20,440 nucleotides of DNA. Source: CAZHZT01 sp964537285 (GTDB taxonomy: Bacteria; Bacteroidota; Bacteroidia; Chitinophagales; Saprospiraceae). The translations under genes were made by a program, and so were the position numbers. Below the pieces are notes generated by a model. That model saw nothing but the letters and a program-made list of their open reading frames with translations, searched no databases and had not been told where the DNA came from. Location of the stretch: NCBI GenBank assembly GCA_964537285.1, contig CAZHZT010000107.1, positions 1-20,440 of the forward strand, in the 5' to 3' direction. Each line of letters starts with the position of its first letter. The stretch's first letter is position 1. Below, piece after piece: positions 1 to 7,697 of this stretch.

Positions 1-22
1 TGAATACAGCCTTGATTTTTTG

Positions 23-48
23 CTACTTTTTTATCAAGAAAAAAGTAG
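23..48. repeat. Short A/T-rich inverted repeat
   Basis: Perfect 10-bp arms, CTACTTTTTT (23-32) and AAAAAAGTAG (39-48), surround a 6-nt loop. It lies in the gap downstream of truA. The stem is A/T-rich and no run of T follows it on the minus strand, so it is a poor intrinsic terminator. I see no coding sequence in 1-138. Confidence 0.6.
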
Positions 49-90
49 ATAAAGCCTTGCTTATAGGCACCATGTAGATACTTTTTTTAC

Positions 91-130
91 AAACATGAGT
101 CATCACGAAAATTCGTGATGACTCATGTTT
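91..130. repeat. 40-bp palindrome downstream of truA (family A, copy 1)
   Basis: Perfect 19-bp arms (91-109 and 112-130) surround an AA centre, 8 bp past the truA stop codon. A related palindrome with the same ACATGAGTCAT arm motif lies at 9184-9221. Between the two copies one stem pair changes as a unit (A105:T116 here, C:G there), so pairing is kept. There is no T tract after the hairpin in the truA direction, so it is not a textbook terminator, although its position fits a 3' end structure for truA mRNA. Confidence 0.85.
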
Positions 131-138
131 ATATCAAC

Positions 139-873
139 TTAATACTTTATCTGTGTCAAAAACAAACCTTGAGGAGGGGCACTCTCCGCCTTCTTTAATC
201 GCGACTGCTCCTCAAGAGCCTTCTTAACCTCCTCAAATGCGACCTTGCCTTGGGCAACATTCATACACATGCCTACGATTAAGCGAACCATGCCTCTAAG
301 AAAGCGATTGGCAGCGATATGGAAAACGAGCTTGCTCTTCGCTTCGTCCCTCTCCCATTCGGATCGGAAGAGTTGGCATTCCATCGTTTTCACATCGGTA
401 TTGGTTTTGCAGAAAGGAAAGAACTCATTATAGTTCAGCAATAATTTTGCGGATGCCTGAAGTTTTTCGAATGAAAACCCCTTTGCATAGCTATTATAGT
501 AAGCCGTATCAATTGAAAAAGGATCCTTTTTCCAGCTTATATGGTATTCGTAAGCACGGTAGACAGCATCGAAGCGCGCATGCATATCAGGCTCCACTTC
601 CCAGATTCGGAAAATGGCGATCTCAGGCCGTAGAAATCGATTGATACGATCAATAAAATATTCCGGGAAGGTGCCGTCGAAATCGAAGTGAATGAAATAT
701 TGGCTGGCGTGTACACCTGTATCCGTTCTTCCACAACCAACGATTTCTATTTCGCTTCTAAGGATAGTGGAAAGGGCTACTTCGATTTCCTTTTGTACGG
801 ATGGCGCATCAGGTTGTTTTTGCCATCCGTTAAAAGGAGTTCCGTTATAGGCCAGTTCTGCAAAAAATCGCAT
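139..873 (-). CDS. truA: tRNA pseudouridine(38-40) synthase TruA
   Basis: TruA converts uridines 38-40 in the tRNA anticodon stem-loop to pseudouridine in the cytoplasm. The 244-residue protein has normal family length. Its start, MRFFAELAYNGTPFNGWQ, is typical. The catalytic aspartate is D51 within GCGRTDTGVHASQ, the later motif RFLRGMVRLIVG is present, and the end SAPPQGLFLTQIKY is characteristic. The ATG at 871-873 overlaps the clpX stop codon as TAATG, so the two are probably translationally coupled in one transcript. It is the last gene of the minus-strand tig-clpP-clpX-truA cluster. A 40-bp palindrome follows its stop. Nothing in the protein looks unusual. Confidence 0.96.
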   Translation of the reverse strand: MRFFAELAYNGTPFNGWQKQPDAPSVQKEIEVALSTILRSEIEIVGCGRTDTGVHASQYFIHFDFDGTFPEYFIDRINRFLRPEIAIFRIWEVEPDMHARFDAVYRAYEYHISWKKDPFSIDTAYYNSYAKGFSFEKLQASAKLLLNYNEFFPFCKTNTDVKTMECQLFRSEWERDEAKSKLVFHIAANRFLRGMVRLIVGMCMNVAQGKVAFEEVKKALEEQSRLKKAESAPPQGLFLTQIKY

Positions 874-2126
874 TACGCTGCTCTAAGCTTAGCCAGTTTA
901 GATTTACTCAATTTCTCTCTAGCATAGGGGCGAGAAATTTCAAAATGTTTCACATCTTTTTGAGAAGGAAGTTCAAACATAGCATCCGCCATGATCGCTT
1001 CACAGATAGAACGCAAACCACGGGCACCAAGATTATAGTCAATCGCTTTTTCGGCGATAAAATCTATTGCTCCTTTAGTAAAACGTAACTCAACGCCTTC
1101 CAAAAAGAATAATTTTCGATATTGTTTGATTAGCGCATTTTGAGGTTCAGTCAGAATACGCTTAAGTGCATTCACATCCAAAGGTTCCAGATGTGTAAGT
1201 ACAGGTAAACGACCAATTAACTCAGGGATCAGACCGTAGTGCTTGAGATCCCGGTGATTGATGTAGCTCAATAAACGTTCTTTCTCGATGCGTTTCTGGG
1301 CCACATTGCTTCCAAAACCTATGACCTGGGTATTCATCCGTCTGGCGATATGGTTTTCGATGCCATCAAAAGCGCCGCCACAGATAAACAGGATATTTTC
1401 TGTATTTACTTTCACCAGTTTTTGTTCCGGGTGTTTCCGCCCTCCTTGCGGAGGCACGTTAACATCAGTCCCTTCCAGCATTTTTAAAAGAGCCTGTTGC
1501 ACTCCTTCTCCCGAGACGTCACGGGTGATGGAAGGATTATCCGTTTTACGCGCAATTTTATCCAGCTCATCGATATAAACAATGCCTTTCTCCGCAGCAC
1601 TGACGTTAAAATCGCAAACCTGCAAAAGGCGGCTAAGGATGCTTTCAACATCCTCTCCTACATAGCCCGCTTCTGTAAAGACGGTAGCATCCACAATTGC
1701 AAACGGAACATTAAGAAAACGTGCGATAGTCTTGGCCAATAAGGTCTTCCCTGTTCCGGTACGCCCTACAAACAAGATATTGGATTTTTCAATATCGATC
1801 TCATCATCAGCGGGTTGACGTAGTCGCTTGTAATGATTATATACAGCAACAGAAAGAATCTTCTTAGCTTCTTCCTGTCCAATCACAAATTTGTCTAAAT
1901 TGCTTTTGATTTCTTTAGGGGTGATGGTTTCGGGAAGAAAAACTTCGCTTTCTGTACTTGTACTTCCCTCATTTTTATTGCCATAAAGTTCCTCCTGGAT
2001 GATTTCTCCCGCTTGCTCCACACAAACTTCACAAATATGCCCGTCAATACCGGCAATTAAAATAAGGGCTTCAGATTTATCTCTCCCACAAAATGAACAC
2101 CTGAAATTTTGTCTACTACTACGCAT
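873..2126 (-). CDS. clpX: ATP-dependent Clp protease ATP-binding subunit ClpX
   Basis: ClpX is the hexameric AAA+ unfoldase that feeds substrates to ClpP. I place the start at the ATG at 2124-2126, giving 417 residues starting MRSSRQNFRCSFCG. The reading frame stays open to 2189, but those 21 extra codons lie inside the clpP-clpX inverted repeat and have no counterpart in the family. The N-terminal zinc-binding domain has C10, C13, C32 and C35. Walker A is GRTGTGKT (121-128), with Arg where Pro is usual. Also visible are the pore loop GYVGEDVES, Walker B (VYIDELDK), the RKH loop (GGRKHPEQK), the IGF loop that docks on ClpP (NTQVIGFGSN) and sensor 2 (LGARGLRS). It lies 117 bp downstream of clpP and overlaps truA by one base. 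Confidence 0.96.
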   Translation of the reverse strand: MRSSRQNFRCSFCGRDKSEALILIAGIDGHICEVCVEQAGEIIQEELYGNKNEGSTSTESEVFLPETITPKEIKSNLDKFVIGQEEAKKILSVAVYNHYKRLRQPADDEIDIEKSNILFVGRTGTGKTLLAKTIARFLNVPFAIVDATVFTEAGYVGEDVESILSRLLQVCDFNVSAAEKGIVYIDELDKIARKTDNPSITRDVSGEGVQQALLKMLEGTDVNVPPQGGRKHPEQKLVKVNTENILFICGGAFDGIENHIARRMNTQVIGFGSNVAQKRIEKERLLSYINHRDLKHYGLIPELIGRLPVLTHLEPLDVNALKRILTEPQNALIKQYRKLFFLEGVELRFTKGAIDFIAEKAIDYNLGARGLRSICEAIMADAMFELPSQKDVKHFEISRPYAREKLSKSKLAKLRAA

Positions 2127-2139
2127 AATAATTAGAGGA

Positions 2140-2206
2140 TTGGGAGCAAGATGATTTTTGCCATACCGCTCGCTTAACTCATACGGCAAAATTCACCTTG
2201 CTCCAA
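2140..2206 (-). repeat. Imperfect inverted repeat between clpP and clpX
   Basis: The left arm (2140-2162) and right arm (2185-2206) pair over about 22 bp with one bulged base, one A-A mismatch and one pair that is U-G only in the minus-strand transcript. That transcript is the clpP-clpX mRNA, so an RNA hairpin between the two cistrons is plausible. No T run follows it, so it is more likely a stability or processing element than a terminator. It explains the spurious N-terminal extension of the clpX reading frame. Confidence 0.65.
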
Positions 2207-2243
2207 AAAATTGGTTTTTAACAGCAGTTTATACAAAAACGCT

Positions 2244-2948
2244 TTATTCCAATCTCGTAGGTCTTTCCAGAACTTCATCTACCAGGCCATACTCTTTGGC
2301 AGCGGTAGCACTCATCCAATTGTCACGATCAGAATCTGCTTCAATGGTCTCATAACTTTGACCCGTATGATTGCTAAGGATCTTATACAACTCCTCCTGC
2401 ATCTGCTTGATCAATTTGTAAGAGATTTCCATATCCGAAACCTGGCCTGCCATACCTCCTGAAGGCTGATGAATCATAACACGGCTGTGAGGCAAGCAAG
2501 AACGTTTCCCAGATGTACCTGCAGCTAAAATAACTGCCCCCATAGATGCTGCCAAGCCCGTACAGATTGTTTGGATATCATTCGATAAATATTGCATGGT
2601 ATCATAAATACCTAAGCCCGCCGTAACAGAACCTCCAGGGCTATTAATAAACATTTGGACATCTCTCTTAGGATCATCGGACTCAAGGAAAAGCAGTTGA
2701 GCCTGGATCACATTGGCAACATAATCATTAACCGGTACTCCCATGAAGATAATACGATCCATCATCAAACGAGAGAACACATCCATTGGAAAGACATTTT
2801 TGATGCGCTCATCGATGATTGCAGTGGTAAACCCCTGAGGGTCAGGATATGTCACAGGAGTAGTACTCTCCACATATTTCTCAAGATGCATACCACTCAT
2901 ACCTAGATGTTTGGTAGCATATTTAAAGAATTCATTTTTGTTGAACAT
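2244..2948 (-). CDS. clpP: ATP-dependent Clp protease proteolytic subunit ClpP
   Basis: ClpP is the tetradecameric serine protease chamber that partners ClpX in the cytoplasm. The protein has 234 residues, slightly longer than E. coli ClpP because of its N-terminal region. The catalytic triad fits the family spacing: S135 in GLAASMGA, H160 in VMIHQPSGG and D209 in SDRDNWMSA. The oxyanion-strand motif INSPGGSVTAGLGIYDTMQ is intact. The start MFNKNEFFKYATKHLGMS, with a long N-terminal stretch before the DIFSRLL-like motif (DVFSRLMMD), suggests a cleaved propeptide; the cleavage site is not visible. It lies 123 bp after tig and has its own promoter candidate there, then clpX follows. Neighbourhood and motifs agree fully. 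Confidence 0.97.
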   Translation of the reverse strand: MFNKNEFFKYATKHLGMSGMHLEKYVESTTPVTYPDPQGFTTAIIDERIKNVFPMDVFSRLMMDRIIFMGVPVNDYVANVIQAQLLFLESDDPKRDVQMFINSPGGSVTAGLGIYDTMQYLSNDIQTICTGLAASMGAVILAAGTSGKRSCLPHSRVMIHQPSGGMAGQVSDMEISYKLIKQMQEELYKILSNHTGQSYETIEADSDRDNWMSATAAKEYGLVDEVLERPTRLE

Positions 2949-3011
2949 AATTTGGCATTTTAATAGTAAAAAAATGAGGAAAAGACACCTGGATAAACAT
3001 TAAGAGCACTT

Positions 3012-3044
3012 CAAAGTTATGCTTCGTCAAAAATTATCGATCAA
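3012..3044 (-). promoter_or_regulatory. Candidate clpP promoter
   Basis: On the minus strand, TAACTTTG (3019 to 3012) matches the Bacteroidota -7 consensus TAnnTTTG exactly. A TTG (3044 to 3042) sits 22 bp upstream as a possible -33 box. This would start transcription roughly 60 nt before the clpP ATG, inside the tig-clpP gap, letting clpP-clpX-truA be transcribed apart from tig. Confidence 0.5.
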
Positions 3045-3071
3045 TAGCACTATCACTTCGATAAAAGTTAT

Positions 3072-4586
3072 TTATTCCATTTCTTTTTCCTCTGGTGATT
3101 CGGCTTCAGTAGAAGTCTCTTCCTGAGGCTCATCCTTATCATTGTCTTCAGTTTCTGTTGCTTCGGTTGTTTCAACAGTGTCGGAAACAGGAGGTTCATT
3201 TTCCTTTAAAATGGCTTCTCTGAATTCCTGGATACGCTCATCGAATGCTTCAAGTTCAATTTCTGTATCCTCCATTTGGAAGAACCCCTTCAACGCATCG
3301 AACAACCTATCTGAGATCAGGTCCTGCCTGATATCTTCCACTCTATTTTCATCTTCTTTATATCGATCAAGGATCATTTGTACCGTTTCTCGTGGCACAT
3401 CACGCCCTCCCATGCGGGACATGAAGTTATCGATAATCAAATTGTCTACGTCTTCATCCGAAACAGATATTTCAAAGCGCTCAACTAATTTCCTGCGAAC
3501 GATGGACCATTTGAGGTTTTCAGCAAATTGATCGAATTCTTTGGCAATATTTTCATCCGTCACATTTTCATTGGAGTATTTAAGCCATCTTTTTAGGAAT
3601 TCGATAGGAAGCTCTATTGGATTTTGCTCCATCAGATAATCCTTAAAAGCCTTCCAAAGGAAGGTACCTCCCTGGTTATTATAATACTGTTTGATATTTT
3701 CCTCAAGAGCTTTTCGCGCTTCCTCTTCCGAAGTCACATCTTTATCTTGAAAAGCTTGCTCAAAGAAGCCCGAATCCAGTTCAGCCGGTTGATTTCTTCT
3801 GATACTCACTACCGTTCCCTGAAACATACGCCCGACCCCTTCCAGATCTTCAGGATCATAAGCCTTGAGAATATATTTGACAACGGACTCTTCAGACATA
3901 CCCTTTTCAAAGTTATAAACATCGAATGAAAAAGAATAGCCAACTTCTTTTCCAATCAGAGGTTCATCCAGTGCGTCCTCAACAATCAGATCAGGGGAAA
4001 TAGGGAACATTGTTTCCCATCCATTTTCCCGAATTTCTCCATCTTCATTAAGTTCTTTGGCCTCGATTTGTACCACATCTGATTTTTCAATGGGCCCGTC
4101 AACTTCCTTCAGCTCTCCGAGGCGTTCTCTTGCCTGATTGAGTTCTTCATCGATGCGTTCTTCAGGTACTTTTACTTTAAAAACTTCAAATGACTTGCTC
4201 TCCTCCAGGCCTGCCAGTTCAAATGATGGTGCTAGTCCCACCTCAAATTTAAAACTGTAATCTTCCAGTTGATTTGGATCCAGATCCATTTCTTCATTAT
4301 CTTCCAGTGGAATAGGCTGTCCGAGAAAATCCATTTCTTCCTCTCTCAGAAAATCCATCAAACTGTTCTGAAGATTATGGTGAACGACATTTACAAGCAA
4401 ACTCTTTCCATAGAGTTTTTTAATAAAACCCATTGGAGCTTTACCTTTACGGAAACCTTTGAAGTTTCCATCACGCCTGTATTGTTTTAATTGATCGTTG
4501 TATTGAGATTCGTAGTCAGTCTTTTGAACTGTAATGGTTAGAACTGCTGTTTGATCCGCTCTTTCCTCTTTGTTTACTTGGGCCAT
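3072..4586 (-). CDS. tig: Trigger factor (ribosome-associated chaperone)
   Basis: Trigger factor binds the ribosome exit site and shields nascent chains. The ribosome-binding signature appears as GFRKGKAPMGFIKKLYG (from residue 44), which identifies the family. The middle region (about 150-235) occupies the place of the PPIase domain but lacks an obvious FKBP signature, as is common in Bacteroidota homologues. The rest is the helical C-terminal chaperone domain. At 504 residues it is longer than the usual 430-450 or so. The excess is a Glu/Asp/Thr-rich low-complexity tail (about 463-504) ending PEEKEME. It is the first gene of the minus cluster, with clpP, clpX and truA after it. The order tig-clpP-clpX is conserved in many bacteria. 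Confidence 0.94.
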   Translation of the reverse strand: MAQVNKEERADQTAVLTITVQKTDYESQYNDQLKQYRRDGNFKGFRKGKAPMGFIKKLYGKSLLVNVVHHNLQNSLMDFLREEEMDFLGQPIPLEDNEEMDLDPNQLEDYSFKFEVGLAPSFELAGLEESKSFEVFKVKVPEERIDEELNQARERLGELKEVDGPIEKSDVVQIEAKELNEDGEIRENGWETMFPISPDLIVEDALDEPLIGKEVGYSFSFDVYNFEKGMSEESVVKYILKAYDPEDLEGVGRMFQGTVVSIRRNQPAELDSGFFEQAFQDKDVTSEEEARKALEENIKQYYNNQGGTFLWKAFKDYLMEQNPIELPIEFLKRWLKYSNENVTDENIAKEFDQFAENLKWSIVRRKLVERFEISVSDEDVDNLIIDNFMSRMGGRDVPRETVQMILDRYKEDENRVEDIRQDLISDRLFDALKGFFQMEDTEIELEAFDERIQEFREAILKENEPPVSDTVETTEATETEDNDKDEPQEETSTEAESPEEKEME

Positions 4587-4800
4587 AAAACCGGATTATT
4601 TTTTTCTTATTGATTGAATTGCTTTTCTATTAAGAACTTGTAAAAATTTAGCTTTTCTTTAATATGAAATGAATTTCACAGCCAGGCGAAGCTCATTTTG
4701 AGGGGCGTATCAGGGAGATAAAAGCCGAAAATTAGCTGAAGCATGGCGAAGAAAGAAGTTCATATTATAAAAAATCTAACTTTTTGCAGATTTTAAGATT

Positions 4801-4839
4801 CAAAGGTATGCTTTTTGCATTAAAAGGTATTAATGCAAA
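4801..4839 (-). promoter_or_regulatory. Candidate tig promoter with operator-like inverted repeat
   Basis: TACCTTTG (minus, 4808 to 4801) fits the TAnnTTTG -7 box and would give a leader of about 210 nt before tig. Directly upstream is a perfect 10-bp inverted repeat, TTTGCATTAA (4814-4823) and TTAATGCAAA (4830-4839), with 6 bp between. It covers the spacer and -33 region, where a dimeric regulator could bind. The best TTTG for the -33 box lies 27 bp away, which is too long, so the promoter call is tentative. Confidence 0.35.
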
Positions 4840-4907
4840 GGCGTCATTTTAGTATCTTTTTTAGAAAGTTTTGAGGGCGTAGAGTATTTTGAGGGCATAA
4901 TACAAAA

Positions 4908-5018
4908 AATTCTTTGACTTAAATTGTGGAAAATGGAACTTCAAAATGATAAGCCTTTCAGCCACAAGGGCATTCAAGGCTTATCATTTTGAAGTTCCAC
5001 ACAATTTGTCAAAGAACG
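4908..5018. mobile_element. 111-bp MITE-like hairpin element (family B, copy 1)
   Basis: The element starts TTCTTTGAC after two extra bases and ends GTCAAAGAAC plus one base. It is flanked by the 8-bp direct repeat ATACAAAA (4900-4907 and 5019-5026). Inside is a perfect 23-bp stem (4935-4957 with 4976-4998) and an 18-nt loop, TCAGCCACAAGGGCATTC. A second copy of exactly the same length with the same loop lies at 18765-18875. The left terminal arm has a 2-bp insertion after TTTGAC. No transposase is encoded; the structure suggests a non-autonomous transposable element. Confidence 0.65.
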
Positions 5019-5144
5019 ATACAAAATTCTAAACACGATTGACTTACCCCAATAGAAAAAAAGAAGCTTAATAACTCATTTTAAACTTCTTAAATACTCT
5101 AAACTTCCTAAACTTTTAAAAAAGAAATATTAGTTGAAAAGAAG

Positions 5145-5226
5145 TGCGGGTGGAGGGACTCGAACCCCCACACCTCGCGGCACTAGATCCTAAGTCTAGC
5201 GTGTCTACCAATTCCACCACACCCGC
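5145..5226 (-). tRNA. tRNA-Leu, anticodon UAG
   Basis: This is an 82-nt class II tRNA. The 7-bp acceptor stem pairs GCGGGTG with CACCCGC, followed by discriminator A. The D arm, TGGTGGAATTGGTAGACACG, is typical of tRNA-Leu. The anticodon stem CTAGA/TCTAG encloses the loop CTTAGGA, giving anticodon UAG (plus positions 5190-5192), which reads CUA and other CUN codons. It has a long variable arm and a T loop TTCGAGT closed by a 5-bp stem. The 3' CCA is not encoded. Confidence 0.97.
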
Positions 5227-5241
5227 AGAAAAAAAGCGCTG

Positions 5242-5273
5242 CAAAGATAAGCTAATTTTTTTCAAAAAATCAA
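5242..5273 (-). promoter_or_regulatory. Promoter of tRNA-Leu
   Basis: On the minus strand TATCTTTG (5249 to 5242) is an exact TAnnTTTG -7 box. TTG (5273 to 5271) lies 21 bp upstream as the -33 box. The expected start falls about 10 nt before the mature tRNA 5' end at 5226. Spacing and context fit the known Bacteroidota promoter pattern well. Confidence 0.6.
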
Positions 5274-5441
5274 CTTTTTTTATGAAGAAAATTTATAGAA
5301 CTAAAAGTTATTGTTAACTTGTTCTTATAATAAAAGACTTATTCTAACGAGAGGGCTGTGCAAAACAAAAGAAGTAAGGTGCTCCGTAGAGGTCTCTTTT
5401 TAGTCTAAAAAAATCCAGTTGGGGATAAACCAAGAAGAACT

Positions 5442-7697
5442 ATGCAGCAGGAATTAATTTTGAAAAAAAGAGAAGAAGAAGATAAAATTCTTATTCAGCG
5501 TGCTTATCGGCAACTTCTTCGATCTATAAAAGTAGAAATTGACAATACGGATAGCCGTAATATTCGCCTTGCTTATGAAATGGCCGTAGAAGCCCATAGC
5601 CAACAAAGACGAAAATCCGGCGAACCCTACATCTTACATCCCATTGAGGTAGCCAGAATTTGCGCGGAAGAAATTGGCCTTGGCCCAACAGCTATTATAT
5701 GCGCTTTATTACATGATGTAGTAGAAGATACCGATATAACGCTCAAGCAGATCCATGATAAATTCGGTGATAAAATCGCCAAAATCGTAGATGGCCTCAC
5801 CAAGCTCGATAGTGCTTACAACGCTCGAAACCCTCAGGCAGAAAACTTTAAAAAAGTCCTCAGTACACTTGTTGAAGATGTCAGGGTGGTGCTCATTAAA
5901 GTCGCTGACCGACTTCACAACATGCGCACCTTAGGCGCTATGCCACCTCACAAACAGCTGAAAGTAGCAGCCGAAACAAGTTATATTTACGCTCCTCTTG
6001 CACATAGACTGGGTCTTCACAAAATCAAAACAGAATTTGAAGACCTGTGCATGAAAGTCACTAACCCTGATAGCTATTTTGAAATTGCGAAAGAATTACA
6101 ACAAACAAAGAAGGAAAGAAATAAGTACATTAATGAGTTTGTTTCACCTATAAAGGAGGACCTGGATGAAGAAGGGCTTGCCTTTGAGATTTACGGGCGG
6201 CCAAAATCCATTTTTTCTATCTGGAACAAAATCAAAAAAAAGGGGGTACCGCTGGAGCAAATCTATGATTTGTTCGCTATACGTATTATTCTCCAAACCG
6301 AAGGATTGCCTGTTAAAAAGGAAAAAAACTTGTGCTGGCAGGTATATTCGATGGTGACGGATGTATATAAGCCCATTCCTGAACGCCTGAAAGACTGGGT
6401 GACTACCCCCAAATCCAACGGTTATGAATCTTTGCACACCACCGTAATCGGCCCTCTAGGCCGCTTCGTGGAAATCCAGATCCGAACCAAAAGAATGGAC
6501 GAAATCGCAGAGCGCGGCTATGCCGCTCACTGGAAATATAAAGGTGTTTCCAATCAACCTAATGTTTACGAAGTATGGCTCGATAACGTACGTGACATTT
6601 TAGACAATAAAGAAACCGATGCCATTGAATTCCTCAATGACTTTAAGACGAACCTCTTCCAGGAGGAAGTTTACGTATTTACTCCAAGAGGAGATATGAA
6701 GATCCTGCCCAAAGGAGCTACGGCACTAGACTTTGCATTCAGCATCCACTCAGATTTAGGCTACCACTGCAAATCTATCCTTGTCAACAACAAGCTGGTT
6801 CCCATGGGTTACATCCTGCAAAATGGAGACCAGGTAAGCATCAATTCCAGTAAAAACCAGAAGCCTAACGAAAGCTGGCTCAAGGTGGTGGTTACAGGGA
6901 AGGCGCGTTCAAAAATTCGCTCTGCCCTTAAGGATGAACAACTCCGCCAGGGAGAAATCGGCAAAGAAACCCTTCAGCGAAAACTTAAATACTTAAAAGC
7001 AGATTTCGAAGAAAACGCAGATATGCTGGTGAAGCATTTTGGTTTTAATTCCAGGCTTGAACTTTATTCCGCCATATCCAACCAACAAGTTAACCTGCAA
7101 AAACTCAAGGGATTTAAAGTTGAAGGGCATAAACTCGTCCTTCCAAAAGTAAACCTGGAGGATCTTTCTAAAAGTCATGATTCACCAGAAGTCCCTCAAT
7201 TGCCCTTTAGTACCGGCAAAACCGGCACACCTAAATTATTGATAAACGGACAACCTGCTGAGCAGTACAACTATTCCTTAGCTTCTTGTTGCGAACCCGT
7301 ACAAGGAGACAAGGTATTTGCTTTTATTACCTCTTCTGCGGGCATCAAGATACATCGCATCAATTGCCCTAACGCTACGCACTTAGTAGCCAATTACAGT
7401 TACAGAGTAATGAAAGCGGAGTGGGTCAACTCCAAGAATGTGTCTTTTGTGGCTCATTTGAAAATAACGGGAGTAGATGGAGGCGTAGGTGTAATTGAGC
7501 GTCTTTCCCAAAAAATTTCAACTGCCTTGGGGTTAAATATCCGATCTTTTTATATCGATGGTAGTGAAGGCTATTTTGAAGGTAGAATCAGCCTGATCGT
7601 TGCCAACAAAGATCAGCTGAATCAAGCCATTAAAGCATTAAAGCAATTACCCGATATTTCTTCAGTCATCCGGATTGAAGAAAAGCAAAATGATTAG
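5442..7697 (+). CDS. rel: Bifunctional (p)ppGpp synthetase/hydrolase, RelA/SpoT family
   Basis: This enzyme makes and degrades the stringent-response alarmone (p)ppGpp. The 751 residues hold an HD hydrolase domain (about 45-200) with HDVVEDT at 91-97 and VADRLHNMRTL at 154-164, so hydrolysis should be active. The synthetase domain (about 250-370) has GRPKSIFSIWNKI, PKSNGYESLHT and EIQIRTKRMDEIAE. RLKD at 315-318 resembles the RFKD motif of bifunctional enzymes rather than the EFDD-type of synthetase-only RelA. A TGS domain starts near VYVFTPRGD and a C-terminal ACT domain follows. It is divergent from tRNA-Leu across 215 bp with no clear -7 box on this strand. Its last five codons (K-Q-N-D-stop) lie inside the palindrome shared with the convergent gene. 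Confidence 0.96.
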   Translation: MQQELILKKREEEDKILIQRAYRQLLRSIKVEIDNTDSRNIRLAYEMAVEAHSQQRRKSGEPYILHPIEVARICAEEIGLGPTAIICALLHDVVEDTDITLKQIHDKFGDKIAKIVDGLTKLDSAYNARNPQAENFKKVLSTLVEDVRVVLIKVADRLHNMRTLGAMPPHKQLKVAAETSYIYAPLAHRLGLHKIKTEFEDLCMKVTNPDSYFEIAKELQQTKKERNKYINEFVSPIKEDLDEEGLAFEIYGRPKSIFSIWNKIKKKGVPLEQIYDLFAIRIILQTEGLPVKKEKNLCWQVYSMVTDVYKPIPERLKDWVTTPKSNGYESLHTTVIGPLGRFVEIQIRTKRMDEIAERGYAAHWKYKGVSNQPNVYEVWLDNVRDILDNKETDAIEFLNDFKTNLFQEEVYVFTPRGDMKILPKGATALDFAFSIHSDLGYHCKSILVNNKLVPMGYILQNGDQVSINSSKNQKPNESWLKVVVTGKARSKIRSALKDEQLRQGEIGKETLQRKLKYLKADFEENADMLVKHFGFNSRLELYSAISNQQVNLQKLKGFKVEGHKLVLPKVNLEDLSKSHDSPEVPQLPFSTGKTGTPKLLINGQPAEQYNYSLASCCEPVQGDKVFAFITSSAGIKIHRINCPNATHLVANYSYRVMKAEWVNSKNVSFVAHLKITGVDGGVGVIERLSQKISTALGLNIRSFYIDGSEGYFEGRISLIVANKDQLNQAIKALKQLPDISSVIRIEEKQND

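Larger units (their letters stand above)
4587..5144. other. Intergenic region between tig and tRNA-Leu
   Basis: This 558-bp gap has no convincing gene. It holds the tig promoter candidate and adjacent inverted repeat (4801-4839), then a 111-bp hairpin element with flanking direct repeats (4908-5018). Three short direct repeats of the form TTTTGAGGGcrta occur near 4703, 4870 and 4888. The remainder is A/T-rich and unremarkable. Confidence 0.6.

Noticed and set aside
2127..2189. N-terminal extension of ClpX (21 extra residues)
   Set aside because: It is encoded inside the clpP-clpX inverted repeat, has no family counterpart, and the ATG at 2126 gives a normal ClpX start just before the zinc-binding cysteines.
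4908..5018. Reading the 111-bp element as an ordinary rho-independent terminator of tig-side or tRNA transcription
   Set aside because: It is not placed at a gene 3' end here (it lies between the tig promoter side and the tRNA-Leu 3' side at a distance). It has no T tract, and its boundaries are set by direct repeats.
5326..5331. TATAAT hexamer upstream of rel
   Set aside because: No -35 element lies at the right distance, and Bacteroidota housekeeping promoters use TAnnTTTG rather than this box. The sequence is A/T-rich, so chance is likely.
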